Below, one piece after another: positions 1 to 5,573 of a DNA stretch of 5,573 nucleotides. How positions within the stretch are numbered: the first letter of the stretch is position 1; each line of letters starts with the position of its first letter. The translations under genes were made by a program, and so were the position numbers. The stretch is taken from the NCBI GenBank assembly GCA_030668755.1, contig DAOVEW010000107.1, forward strand, positions 1 through 5,573. The letters run 5' to 3'. Below the pieces are notes generated by a model, which was given only the letters and a program-made list of their open reading frames with translations, was not told where the DNA came from and made no database searches. Source of the stretch: Bacillota bacterium (lineage in GTDB: Bacteria > Armatimonadota > Hebobacteria > Hebobacterales > Hebobacteraceae).

Positions 1-503
1 TATTCCCCGGCATACAGGCCGGGCCGCTGATGCACGCCATTGCGGCCAAGGCGATCGCCTTTGGGGAGGCGATGACGGACGAGTTCCGGGACTATCAGCG
101 GCAGATAGTGAAGAACGCGAGGACCCTCGCGGAGTCGTTGCAGGAGCAAGGCGTCCGGCTGGTGACCGGTGGCACCGACAACCACCTCATGTTGTGCGAT
201 CTGCGGCCGTTGACGCTCAGCGGGCGGGATGCAGCGAACCTGCTCGAGGAAGCCGGGATCATCGTGAACAAGAACTGCATTCCGTACGACCATCAGCCCC
301 CGGCCATCGCGTCCGGAATACGGCCGGGAACGCCGGCCCTGACCACCCGCGGCATGAAGGAGCCGGAGATGCGGCAGGTCGGGGAGATGATGGGCCGCGT
401 GCTGCATGACCCGCTGGACGCCGATCTGCGCAAGCAGGTGCGCCGGGAAGTCCTCGAGCTGTGTGAGCGGTTTCCGGTCTACGACGACCGAGAAGTCGTC
501 TGA
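1..503 (+). CDS. glyA: Serine hydroxymethyltransferase, C-terminal part (5' end outside window)
   Basis: This PLP enzyme interconverts serine plus tetrahydrofolate with glycine plus 5,10-methylene-tetrahydrofolate in the cytoplasm, the main entry of one-carbon units. The gene is cut by the left edge. The first full codon is at base 3, leaving 166 visible residues of a protein usually about 415 long. The PLP-binding lysine lies upstream of the window. Family landmarks visible in order are FPGIQAGPLMH, GGTDNHLMLCDL, NKNCIPYD, SGIRPGTPALTTRG and the terminal LCERFPVYD. The visible part therefore opens just after the active-site lysine region and includes the small C-terminal domain that closes over substrate. 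The first motif has Ala where the family normally has the first Gly of QGGP. There is no frameshift, and the stop lies where the family normally ends. The next gene, folC, starts 52 bases downstream on the same strand, so cotranscription is likely. Confidence 0.97.
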   Translation, partial: FPGIQAGPLMHAIAAKAIAFGEAMTDEFRDYQRQIVKNARTLAESLQEQGVRLVTGGTDNHLMLCDLRPLTLSGRDAANLLEEAGIIVNKNCIPYDHQPPAIASGIRPGTPALTTRGMKEPEMRQVGEMMGRVLHDPLDADLRKQVRREVLELCERFPVYDDREVV

Positions 504-555
504 CAGGATCTGTTCGGGTGCCGCATAGGGTGCAGCGTCACACTGCAGGGCCTCG

Positions 556-1890
556 ATGACCTACCGGGAGGCTGTTGCATACCTCGAATCCCTCATTGAC
601 TACGAGCGCACGCCTGCGGGGGCGGCCGCGGCGCTGGTGTGGAACCTCGACCGCATGCGCCACATGCTCAAGGCCTTCGGCGACCCGCACTTAGGCTTCC
701 GGTGTGTCCACATCGCCGGGACCAAGGGCAAGGGCTCGACGGCGGCGATGGCTGCCTCCATTCTTACGGCGGCGGGATTGCGCACCGGGCTCTACACCTC
801 TCCCCACCTCGTATCCTTTCGCGAGCGCATTCGGATAGACGGCGCGACAGTCGCACCGGAGGAGGTCGTGGCGCTCGTGGCCGAGGTCAGACCAGTCATC
901 GAGTCGTTGGAGGGAAGCGAGCTGGGCGCGCCAAGCTTCTTCGAAGCATACACGCTGCTGGGACTGCTGCACTTCGCGCGGCGGCAGGCGGACTTGGCAG
1001 TTATCGAGACGGGACTCGGTGGGCGACTGGATGCCACGAATGTCGTAGTCCCCCTCGCCTGTGCGCTGACGCGCATCGGGCGGGACCACACACAGGAGCT
1101 GGGCGACACTATCGAGCAGATCGCGGGAGAGAAGGCCGGCATCATCAAGAATGGCGTCTCCGTCATCTCCGCACCTCAGCAGCGTGAGGCCCTGGAGGTA
1201 TTTCAGGATGTGTGCCTCGAGCGCCGCGCGCAGCTCGTCGTTGTCGGTGAGGCCGCAGGGCCGCGGGTGTTCGTCACAAAGGCGGAGCCAGACCGGCAGG
1301 TGTTCACCATACAGGGCACGAGGGGCGTCTATACCGACTTGGCGTGTCCGCTGCTCGGGGCGCACCAGGCCGAGAACGCCGCGGTGGCGGTGGGCTTAGT
1401 GGAGATGCTTGCCGCTCATGGCATTGAGGTCAGGGAGGATGCAGTACGGGTCGGTATCGAGTCGGTGTCCTGGCCCGGCCGGTTCCAGATTGTAAGGCGG
1501 CGTCCTTACGTGGTTCTTGACGGAGCACACGACGAATTGGGGGCGGCCGCGCTGGCAGCGACCCTGGAATCTGTCTTGCCGAGCCGAAGGGTGCTGCTGG
1601 TGCTGGGCACCGGGAGAGACAAGAGGGCGGAGCTCATCGCGGATCGGATCTGTCCGCTGGCGGACCGCGTCATACTTACGGCGAGCTCTTCTCCCCGCGC
1701 GCTGGACGCGCATGAGCTCCAGCGCAAGGTGTTCCGTCACTGTCGCCATACGGCGGCGTACACGCCGGTTTCTCTGGCGCTGCGCGAGGCGCTGGACCAA
1801 GCGAAGCGGGAGGACGTGGTTGTTGTGACCGGATCGCTCTATGTCGTCGGGGAGGCCATGCGGGCGCTGGGGATGGGCGAGGCGGATTGA
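556..1890 (+). CDS. folC: Bifunctional folylpolyglutamate synthase / dihydrofolate synthase
   Basis: This cytoplasmic Mur-ligase-fold enzyme uses ATP to add glutamate to folates, and in bifunctional forms also to dihydropteroate to make dihydrofolate. The 444 residues match the usual 420-450. Seen in order: HIAGTKGKGST with the P-loop (about 53-62), the TSPHL and RERIRIDG segment (81-96), FFEAYT (128-133), ETGLGGRLDATN (151-162), IGRDHTQELGDT (174-185), GEKAGIIK (191-198; the Lys of this segment is the one carbamylated in family structures), LLGAHQAENA (267-275), DGAHDE (322-327) and VTGSLYVVGEA (424-434). The family normally has DGAHNP at 322-327, so the Asn-Pro is changed here. The ATG at 556 is preceded by a weak AGGG, and the protein N-terminus matches the family there. 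Whether the protein is bifunctional or only FPGS cannot be decided by eye. The preceding glyA shares the folate pathway. Confidence 0.96.
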   Translation: MTYREAVAYLESLIDYERTPAGAAAALVWNLDRMRHMLKAFGDPHLGFRCVHIAGTKGKGSTAAMAASILTAAGLRTGLYTSPHLVSFRERIRIDGATVAPEEVVALVAEVRPVIESLEGSELGAPSFFEAYTLLGLLHFARRQADLAVIETGLGGRLDATNVVVPLACALTRIGRDHTQELGDTIEQIAGEKAGIIKNGVSVISAPQQREALEVFQDVCLERRAQLVVVGEAAGPRVFVTKAEPDRQVFTIQGTRGVYTDLACPLLGAHQAENAAVAVGLVEMLAAHGIEVREDAVRVGIESVSWPGRFQIVRRRPYVVLDGAHDELGAAALAATLESVLPSRRVLLVLGTGRDKRAELIADRICPLADRVILTASSSPRALDAHELQRKVFRHCRHTAAYTPVSLALREALDQAKREDVVVVTGSLYVVGEAMRALGMGEAD

Positions 1891-2106
1891 GACGCGTCCA
1901 CGATAGCTGTGTGGGCGTCGGCTCGCAGGTCGCTGGCCGCTACTCGCTCTCCCACTATGACCTCTCCATGCGAATCCTGGCGAGGAAGATGGGGAACATC
2001 CGAGCAACCGGCGCGGAGATCGTCGTCACCCCCTGCCCGGCAGTGCCGGAAGAGGCCTCTGCAGCAATATAATGCTTCTCTGGCACCCGAGGAGACGCGT
2101 TCTTAG
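1887..2106 (+). pseudogene. Remnant of a GlcF/HdrB-like iron-sulfur protein, C-terminal CCG domain
   Basis: A 61-codon open frame begins with TTG overlapping the folC stop and ends at 2072. Its central part, YSLSHYDLSMRILARK followed by NIRATGAEIVVTPCP (about residues 19-51), resembles the second cysteine-rich CCG domain of GlcF, LldE/LutA and HdrB-type proteins. There the pattern is CCGxGG, a helix with LS and RK, an xTGA turn, a strand and CPxC. Here the first motif is degraded to CVGVGS, and CPA runs into Val-Pro instead of Cys. Dropping one base near 2043 would restore CPAC in the next frame, which then stays open only to the TAG at 2104-2106 with no further family similarity. All N-terminal domains of such proteins (normally 230-430 residues) are missing. 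I infer a decayed fragment left by deletion. A translationally coupled small protein is possible but less likely. Confidence 0.55.
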
Positions 2107-2198
2107 CATTGCGCCGCGGATGTGCGCGGGAACCGCTCGCCGTGGCGCACGACGAAACGTGGAATATGTTATAGCGGTGAGCAGGCCAAATCCCCGCT

Positions 2199-2206
2199 GA
2201 GGTGAG
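2199..2206 (+). promoter_or_regulatory. Ribosome binding site of the PocR-GGDEF gene
   Basis: The bases GAGGTGAG lie 5 bases before the ATG at 2212 and match the 3' end of 16S rRNA (core GAGGTGA). This is one of the strongest Shine-Dalgarno sites in the window. It fixes the start of the downstream gene and indicates independent, efficient translation after the 105-base stretch that follows the iron-sulfur remnant. Confidence 0.8.
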
Positions 2207-2211
2207 TCATC

Positions 2212-3279
2212 ATGGGGTGCAAACGGGAGGATTTGGCCGAGCGACTGTGGCCGGAGAGGCTGCAATACCTCCAGGACACACTTGCTGACTGCTTCGCCGT
2301 GCCCGTGCTCTTCGTCAGCGCTTCCGGACGTCCCCTCACTGCATGTGAAGATCTCTCTGGGTTCTGTCGGCAGATGACGCGAGCTGTACCTTTCTTCCGG
2401 CCCTGCCTGGATTGCGGGCGTGTGGACCGAATGAGACAGGCCGCCGAAGTGGATCGGGAGCGCGTACATGCGCTTCGGTCGGCCATTCATGTCTGCCCGT
2501 TGGGTGTGGCCGATGCCGCGGCGCCGATTGTCTGCGCGGGCGAGGTCCTGGGTTACGCGATTACGGCTCAAGTGACGCTTGTGGGGGACGCCGAAAAGGG
2601 AGATGAGCGACAAGAGGAGGCTCGAAGGGAGGCCGAGGAGCACGCCGCGCTGCTGGCGCGACTGCCGCGCCTCTCGCGCGTCGAACTGGAACGCATCGCG
2701 GCCGGCCTGTCGGCAGTGGCATCTCTCGTCGCCGCGCTCTCGGTCGCGCGACGGAGGGACCTGCGACTGGCCGACCAAGTTCGGAGCGCCAGGAAATGGA
2801 TGCAAGCACACTCCGTGACCGATGCGGTGACGGGCGTCGCGAACCAGCGGCGGTTCTGCGAGGCCCTGCGCGACGAGGTCCGGCGTGTTCGCCGGTACAA
2901 GAGGCACATGTCTGTCGCGGTTCTCGACCTCGAAGGCTTCCGCCGCATCAACGATGAGTTCGGCCACGACGTGGGCGACGCGGTGCTGCGAGGCGTGGCG
3001 CACTGCCTGACTTCGACGCTGCGGCAGACGGACTTGGTCGGCCGAGTCGGCAGCGACGAGTTCGCAGTCCTGTTTCCGGAGACGGCGCGGCACGAGGCAA
3101 TGATTGCCCTGTCGCGCGTGAAGGCCCAGATTGAAGAGCTGAACGCGTCGGGCGAGCTTCCGGTGGAAGTCCACTACTCAGCAGGCATCGTAGACGAGGT
3201 CACGAGATCCGAGGAGATGATGGAGTACGCCCGCGAAGCGGCCCGAACGGCTAGCAGCATGGGAAGTCTGACTGCCTAG
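2212..3279 (+). CDS. PocR sensory domain-GGDEF protein, predicted diguanylate cyclase
   Basis: This 355-residue cytoplasmic signalling protein has no membrane segment. Residues about 8-125 fit the PocR ligand-binding domain, with WPERLQYLQDTLAD, GFCRQM (50-55), CLDCGRVD (65-72) and VCPLGVADAAAPI (94-106) followed by the GEVLGYAITAQV strand. Cysteines 52, 65, 68 and 95 sit at the typical conserved places. A charged helical linker (about 127-200) leads to a GGDEF domain (201-350). There D239, N247, D248 and D256 match the metal and GTP-binding positions, and an RQTD I-site (271-274) precedes the signature by five residues. The signature is GSDEF (280-284) instead of GGDEF. The end is unusual: the AD-x-AL-x-x-AK-x-x-GRN helix is replaced by AREAARTASSMGSL and the domain is short. 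PocR domains sense small molecules and GGDEF domains make c-di-GMP. The actual ligand and activity are unknown. Confidence 0.85.
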   Translation: MGCKREDLAERLWPERLQYLQDTLADCFAVPVLFVSASGRPLTACEDLSGFCRQMTRAVPFFRPCLDCGRVDRMRQAAEVDRERVHALRSAIHVCPLGVADAAAPIVCAGEVLGYAITAQVTLVGDAEKGDERQEEARREAEEHAALLARLPRLSRVELERIAAGLSAVASLVAALSVARRRDLRLADQVRSARKWMQAHSVTDAVTGVANQRRFCEALRDEVRRVRRYKRHMSVAVLDLEGFRRINDEFGHDVGDAVLRGVAHCLTSTLRQTDLVGRVGSDEFAVLFPETARHEAMIALSRVKAQIEELNASGELPVEVHYSAGIVDEVTRSEEMMEYAREAARTASSMGSLTA

Positions 3280-3293
3280 GGAAGTAAGGCGGA

Positions 3294-3998
3294 TCAGGGA
3301 CCGGAGTAGCGGCGCTCGCAGTGGCGCCAGATGATCTCGCTTACACGTGGGAACCGCGGCCTGCGGCGGAAGCGCATCATGTGGCTGAGCAGATCCTCCG
3401 TCGCCTCTCGGGTCGCTGAGCGTCTTCCGCACTTGCGCTGAGCGGCCAAGGCCGCGATCTCAGCGGCGTCCTCAGAGGTCAGCTCCGCGGTGTTGATCGT
3501 GAGGTCGTAGTGACACGGAGCGTCAATGTCGGCATCGAATGCTTGGGCCACGAACCGCACGCGGATCTGGTCGCTTCGCGTGAGCATTCTCTCTGCCGTC
3601 GAACGAGGAAGCCCCTCCCGCTGCACGAGCCGCGCGATGCGGCAGGGCAGGGGTGCCACGACGCGGATGTGGAGCGTGCCGGGATCGGTGAGCACGAACG
3701 CGGCGCCGCGGCCCATGATGAGGACACCGTCCTCCCGCTCCAGCATGAGGAGGGTGTGCACGAGACGGCGCAGGTACACATCGTGGCTCATAGAGGTCCG
3801 CCATTCGGCGATTACGGCCTCGAGTGTCCCCGGCATGACCTCGTCGAACACCGCAAGTTGAGCGATTGGAATCCCCTCGCGCTGGGCGATACGCTCGAGG
3901 ATCACGCGGTCGGTGAGTCGCACCCCAAGGCGTTCCGCGACGAGACGAGCGATCTCATCGCCCCCCGATTCAGCTTGCCGCGACAGCGTTATGACCAC
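3294..3998 (-). CDS. Cytidylate kinase-like family protein (P-loop kinase)
   Basis: This 234-residue soluble P-loop protein is of the cytidylate-kinase-like type, related to but distinct from housekeeping Cmk. Visible are VVITLSRQAESGGDEIA (1-17, variant phosphate-binding loop), the LTDRVILERIAQREG segment (28-42), VLIMGRGAAFVL (92-103), RIARLVQREGL (120-130), RSDQIRVRF (141-149, LID-like region) and HYDLTINT (163-170), followed by a basic tail rich in Arg. The frame is open further upstream to an ATG at 4124, but that extension is Arg-rich low-complexity sequence overlapping the preceding gene. I chose the GTG at 3996-3998: AGGAG stands 8 bases before it and the family core begins exactly there. 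The start lies 22 bases after the stop of the secreted TPR gene, so it is probably the last gene of that operon. Nucleotide phosphorylation is inferred from the family, and the substrate is not established. Confidence 0.82.
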   Translation of the reverse strand: MVITLSRQAESGGDEIARLVAERLGVRLTDRVILERIAQREGIPIAQLAVFDEVMPGTLEAVIAEWRTSMSHDVYLRRLVHTLLMLEREDGVLIMGRGAAFVLTDPGTLHIRVVAPLPCRIARLVQREGLPRSTAERMLTRSDQIRVRFVAQAFDADIDAPCHYDLTINTAELTSEDAAEIAALAAQRKCGRRSATREATEDLLSHMMRFRRRPRFPRVSEIIWRHCERRYSGP

Positions 3999-4006
3999 CT
4001 TGGGCG

Positions 4007-4011
4007 CTCCT
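4007..4011 (-). promoter_or_regulatory. Ribosome binding site deciding a GTG start for the kinase-like gene
   Basis: On the minus strand AGGAG lies in the 22-base gap after the TPR gene stop and 8 bases before the GTG at 3998. Good spacing and coincidence with the family N-terminus favour this start over the longer frame beginning at 4124. Confidence 0.7.
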
Positions 4012-4020
4012 GAGCGGCAA

Positions 4021-4881
4021 CTACTCCACCTCGTAGTTCTCCTCGGGGTAGTACTCCTCCTCGCTGCCGATCTCTTCCCCTGTTGTCTCCTCCTGCCATT
4101 CCTCGGCCTCCGCCTCGGGCTCAATAGGTTGCTCTGCCGCCTCGGCCGCGGCCGCTGCGGCCAGCATCTCAGCGACCTGGGCGACGTCGAGGTGCCGCAG
4201 GCGTTCCACGGCCGACGCCCCTACGGGGTCGAGGGACAGGGCAGTGTATATCCAACCGCGGGCACCGTCGAGATTCCCCTCGGCTGCAGAGACGTCGCTG
4301 AGGAGCAGACCTGCGCGCATCTTCTGTTCCTGGGCGAGCGGCGGATCGCCGGCCCAGGCCGCCTTGAGCAGACCTGCCGCGTCGAACGTGCGGTCGTAGT
4401 CCAGCAGCGCCGTGGCGTGGTCAAGAACGTAGGCCCCCTTCTCCTCCTTGGGCGCAAGCTCGACCGCGCGCGCAAGCTCGGCAATACCTTCATCCGGCGC
4501 TCCGATCAGGCCTTGGATGACCTGGCTGACCGTCTCGGTTCGCGCGCCGCCCTCCGGGTCAAAGGAGATTTGCTCCACTTCGATGATACCGTATCCGTAG
4601 AGGAGCCAACTCCCGAGCCAGTAGTGGGCCTGCGCCGAGTCCGAGTTTTGAGCGACGGCCTGGCGCGCCAGCTTCACGCCCCGCTCGGCCAGGTCTGCGA
4701 CCTCCCTCAGCTCTGCCGGCTTGCCGTCGCGCATGGTAAGGGGGGCGCCCAGCGCAGCGTTGTGTTCGAAGCCCTCGACGCACTGGGCGAGCGTGTCAGG
4801 TTGCTGCTGCGCATCTGTCTGGGCCGCGAAGGCCGCACAGACGCAGAGGACAAAGCCCATTGTCCAGCAAGCTGTCTTCAT
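4021..4881 (-). CDS. Secreted TPR-repeat protein with acidic C-terminal tail
   Basis: The 286-residue product has a predicted Sec signal peptide: MKTACW, a hydrophobic stretch (about 7-20) and a likely cut after an Ala near AAQTDAQQ. No lipobox is seen. The mature part is helical with TPR-like units, for example around residues 66-93 (AERGVKLARQAV, AQAHYWLG), 131-145 (EGIAELARAVELAP), 155-180 and 186-232. Such repeats bind other proteins. After residue 232 an Ala-rich helix leads into a tail with 18 Glu among the last 40 residues and no Lys, Arg or Asp. I chose the ATG at 4881 because GGGAGGTG precedes it by 4 bases and it gives a clean signal peptide; a longer frame reaches 4971 but overlaps the upstream gene. 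It lies 28 bases after the TPR-thioredoxin gene, to which its TPR part is similar. Its function is unknown; a scaffold or chaperone role outside the inner membrane is inference. Confidence 0.8.
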   Translation of the reverse strand: MKTACWTMGFVLCVCAAFAAQTDAQQQPDTLAQCVEGFEHNAALGAPLTMRDGKPAELREVADLAERGVKLARQAVAQNSDSAQAHYWLGSWLLYGYGIIEVEQISFDPEGGARTETVSQVIQGLIGAPDEGIAELARAVELAPKEEKGAYVLDHATALLDYDRTFDAAGLLKAAWAGDPPLAQEQKMRAGLLLSDVSAAEGNLDGARGWIYTALSLDPVGASAVERLRHLDVAQVAEMLAAAAAAEAAEQPIEPEAEAEEWQEETTGEEIGSEEEYYPEENYEVE

Positions 4882-4885
4882 TGCA

Positions 4886-4893
4886 CACCTCCC
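4886..4893 (-). promoter_or_regulatory. Ribosome binding site of the secreted TPR gene
   Basis: On the minus strand GGGAGGTG ends 4 bases before the ATG at 4881, within the 28-base gap between two genes of the same direction. It decides the start in favour of the signal-peptide methionine. Confidence 0.8.
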
Positions 4894-4909
4894 GATATTG
4901 GAGAACAGC

Positions 4910-5573
4910 CTATCCCTCCGCCAGGCCTCGCCGCATCTCCGCCAGATAGCTCCGCACCGGCCTGTAGCCAAGGATTCTGTGCACTTCCTTCCCGGAGCGG
5001 TCGAGCAGCACCGCCTGCGGTAGGCTGCGGATGCGGTATTGCCGGGCGAGGTCGCGACGTATGGTTGCTTCCACCTCGATACAGACGAAATGGCGGCTGA
5101 GAGCGATCACCGCCGGATCGGCGAATACATCCTCCACAAGCTTCGTGCACCATCCGCACCAAGGAGCGCGGAAGTCGAGAAGCACCGGCTTGCGCTCATG
5201 TCCTGCCACGGCCATGCCTGCGGCGTACGGCTCCCAGGCAATGCCGGCGCTGATCGTGGGTTCGAGCTGAACAAGTCGATGCGCCGCGTCTGTATCCGCA
5301 GGGTCGAGGAGCAAGACCTTCCGGAGCCACTGCGCCTCGTCTCTCGGCTGCCCCGCGCCCCGTGCCGCCGCACTCAGCAGCCGAGCGGCCCGTGTTCGCT
5401 GTGCCCGTGATGGGCCGAAGGTCTTTTCCCAGACGCCAAGCGCGTACTCCCTGGCTCCGGCGTCGTGCCCGCAGATGCCCAGGGCCTCGGAGCAGTCGAG
5501 TTGGAAGTCGTAGTTGTGGGGCGCGAGGGTAACGGCATTGCGCAGTTCGGCGAGGCCCTCTTCGGCGTTCTGG
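4910..5573 (-). CDS. TPR-thioredoxin fold protein with CGWC motif (N-terminus outside window)
   Basis: The frame is open to the right edge, giving 220 visible residues. The first 105 or so are TPR-like helices, including EEGLAELRNAVTLAP (4-18) and VLLLDPADTDAAHRL (86-100). From about 125 a thioredoxin fold follows: RKPVLLDFRAPWCGWC with redox cysteines at visible residues 139 and 142 (codons at 5156-5158 and 5147-5149), EDVFADPAV and RIRSLPQAVLLD carrying the expected cis-proline at 185. CGWC is typical of Thioredoxin_7 and DsbD-gamma-like proteins rather than classical CGPC thioredoxin. A TTG near 5314 would give a thioredoxin-only product, but the coherent TPR sequence upstream argues that it is internal. 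Predicted role: thiol-disulfide exchange on a partner held by the TPR part. Compartment is unknown without the N-terminus, though the next gene encodes a secreted protein. It is probably in one operon with the two genes that follow. Confidence 0.85.
   Translation of the reverse strand, partial: QNAEEGLAELRNAVTLAPHNYDFQLDCSEALGICGHDAGAREYALGVWEKTFGPSRAQRTRAARLLSAAARGAGQPRDEAQWLRKVLLLDPADTDAAHRLVQLEPTISAGIAWEPYAAGMAVAGHERKPVLLDFRAPWCGWCTKLVEDVFADPAVIALSRHFVCIEVEATIRRDLARQYRIRSLPQAVLLDRSGKEVHRILGYRPVRSYLAEMRRGLAEG

Noticed and set aside
691..1365. Minus-strand open frame (224 codons) within folC
   Set aside because: folC on the plus strand carries all family motifs. The antisense frame has none and reflects GC-rich codon structure.
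1396..2007. Minus-strand open frame (203 codons) across the 3' part of folC and the remnant
   Set aside because: No domain is recognisable, it is Arg/Ser/Pro-rich, and it is antisense to well-supported coding sequence.
2165..2174. AT-rich TATGTTATAG as a promoter -10 for the PocR-GGDEF gene
   Set aside because: It stands out in GC-rich DNA and lies in the right place, but no convincing -35 element is found 16-18 bases upstream, so it cannot be called.
2173..2198. AGCGG...CCGCT stem in the leader of the GGDEF gene as a c-di-GMP riboswitch
   Set aside because: There are only five base pairs around a 16-base loop, and the conserved core sequences of known c-di-GMP riboswitches are not seen.
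2026..3174. Long minus-strand open frame (382 codons) opposite the PocR-GGDEF gene
   Set aside because: It has no recognisable domain, its composition is Arg/Pro/His-rich as expected for an antisense frame in GC-rich DNA, and the plus-strand frame has clear domains and a strong ribosome binding site.
3274..3290. GCCT...AGGC hairpin between the convergent genes as a bidirectional terminator
   Set aside because: The stem is only four base pairs and no T-run follows on either strand.
3913..5100. Long plus-strand open frame (395 codons) opposite the TPR and thioredoxin genes
   Set aside because: It is opposite two genes with a signal peptide, TPR units and a CGWC thioredoxin motif. Its own translation shows no family motif and is rich in Arg, Gly and Leu typical of a shadow frame.
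4910..5314. Stand-alone 134-residue thioredoxin starting at a TTG codon
   Set aside because: The same frame stays open to the window edge and encodes TPR-like sequence similar to the neighbouring TPR protein, so the TTG is most likely internal.

Overview
The window looks like chromosomal DNA of a GC-rich bacterium (GC-heavy third codon positions, bacterial Shine-Dalgarno sites, GTG start usage). No rRNA, tRNA, mobile element, phage gene or CRISPR array is visible. The lineage cannot be fixed from this sequence. A PocR-type one-domain sensor fused to GGDEF and a cytidylate-kinase-like protein are both compatible with many environmental, often anaerobic, bacterial phyla.

Left, plus strand (1-1890): the 3' end of glyA (serine hydroxymethyltransferase) is followed after 52 bases by a complete folC (folylpolyglutamate/dihydrofolate synthase). 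These two genes form a folate one-carbon pair: GlyA makes 5,10-methylene-tetrahydrofolate and FolC glutamylates folates so that they are retained and used. At the folC stop codon begins a short remnant (about 1887-2106) resembling the C-terminal cysteine-rich (CCG) domain of GlcF/HdrB-type iron-sulfur proteins. It is too short and too damaged at its cysteine motifs to be a working gene.

Middle, plus strand (2212-3279): a complete gene with a strong ribosome binding site encodes a soluble PocR sensory domain joined to a GGDEF domain whose signature reads GSDEF and which keeps an RxxD inhibitory site. It is a predicted ligand-responsive diguanylate cyclase or a c-di-GMP-binding relative.

Right, minus strand (5573 down to 3294): three closely spaced genes read leftwards, probably as one operon. 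They encode a TPR-thioredoxin protein with a CGWC redox motif (its N-terminus lies outside the window), a secreted TPR protein with a very acidic C-terminal tail, and a cytidylate-kinase-like P-loop protein. The TPR parts of the first two can be aligned with almost no gaps and appear to be tandem paralogues. The operon ends 14 bases from the end of the convergent GGDEF gene.

No obviously new defence or mobile system is present. The points most worth following up are the paralogous TPR pair with its coupled kinase, the iron-sulfur gene remnant, the variant GGDEF signature and the altered FolC nucleotide-site motif.
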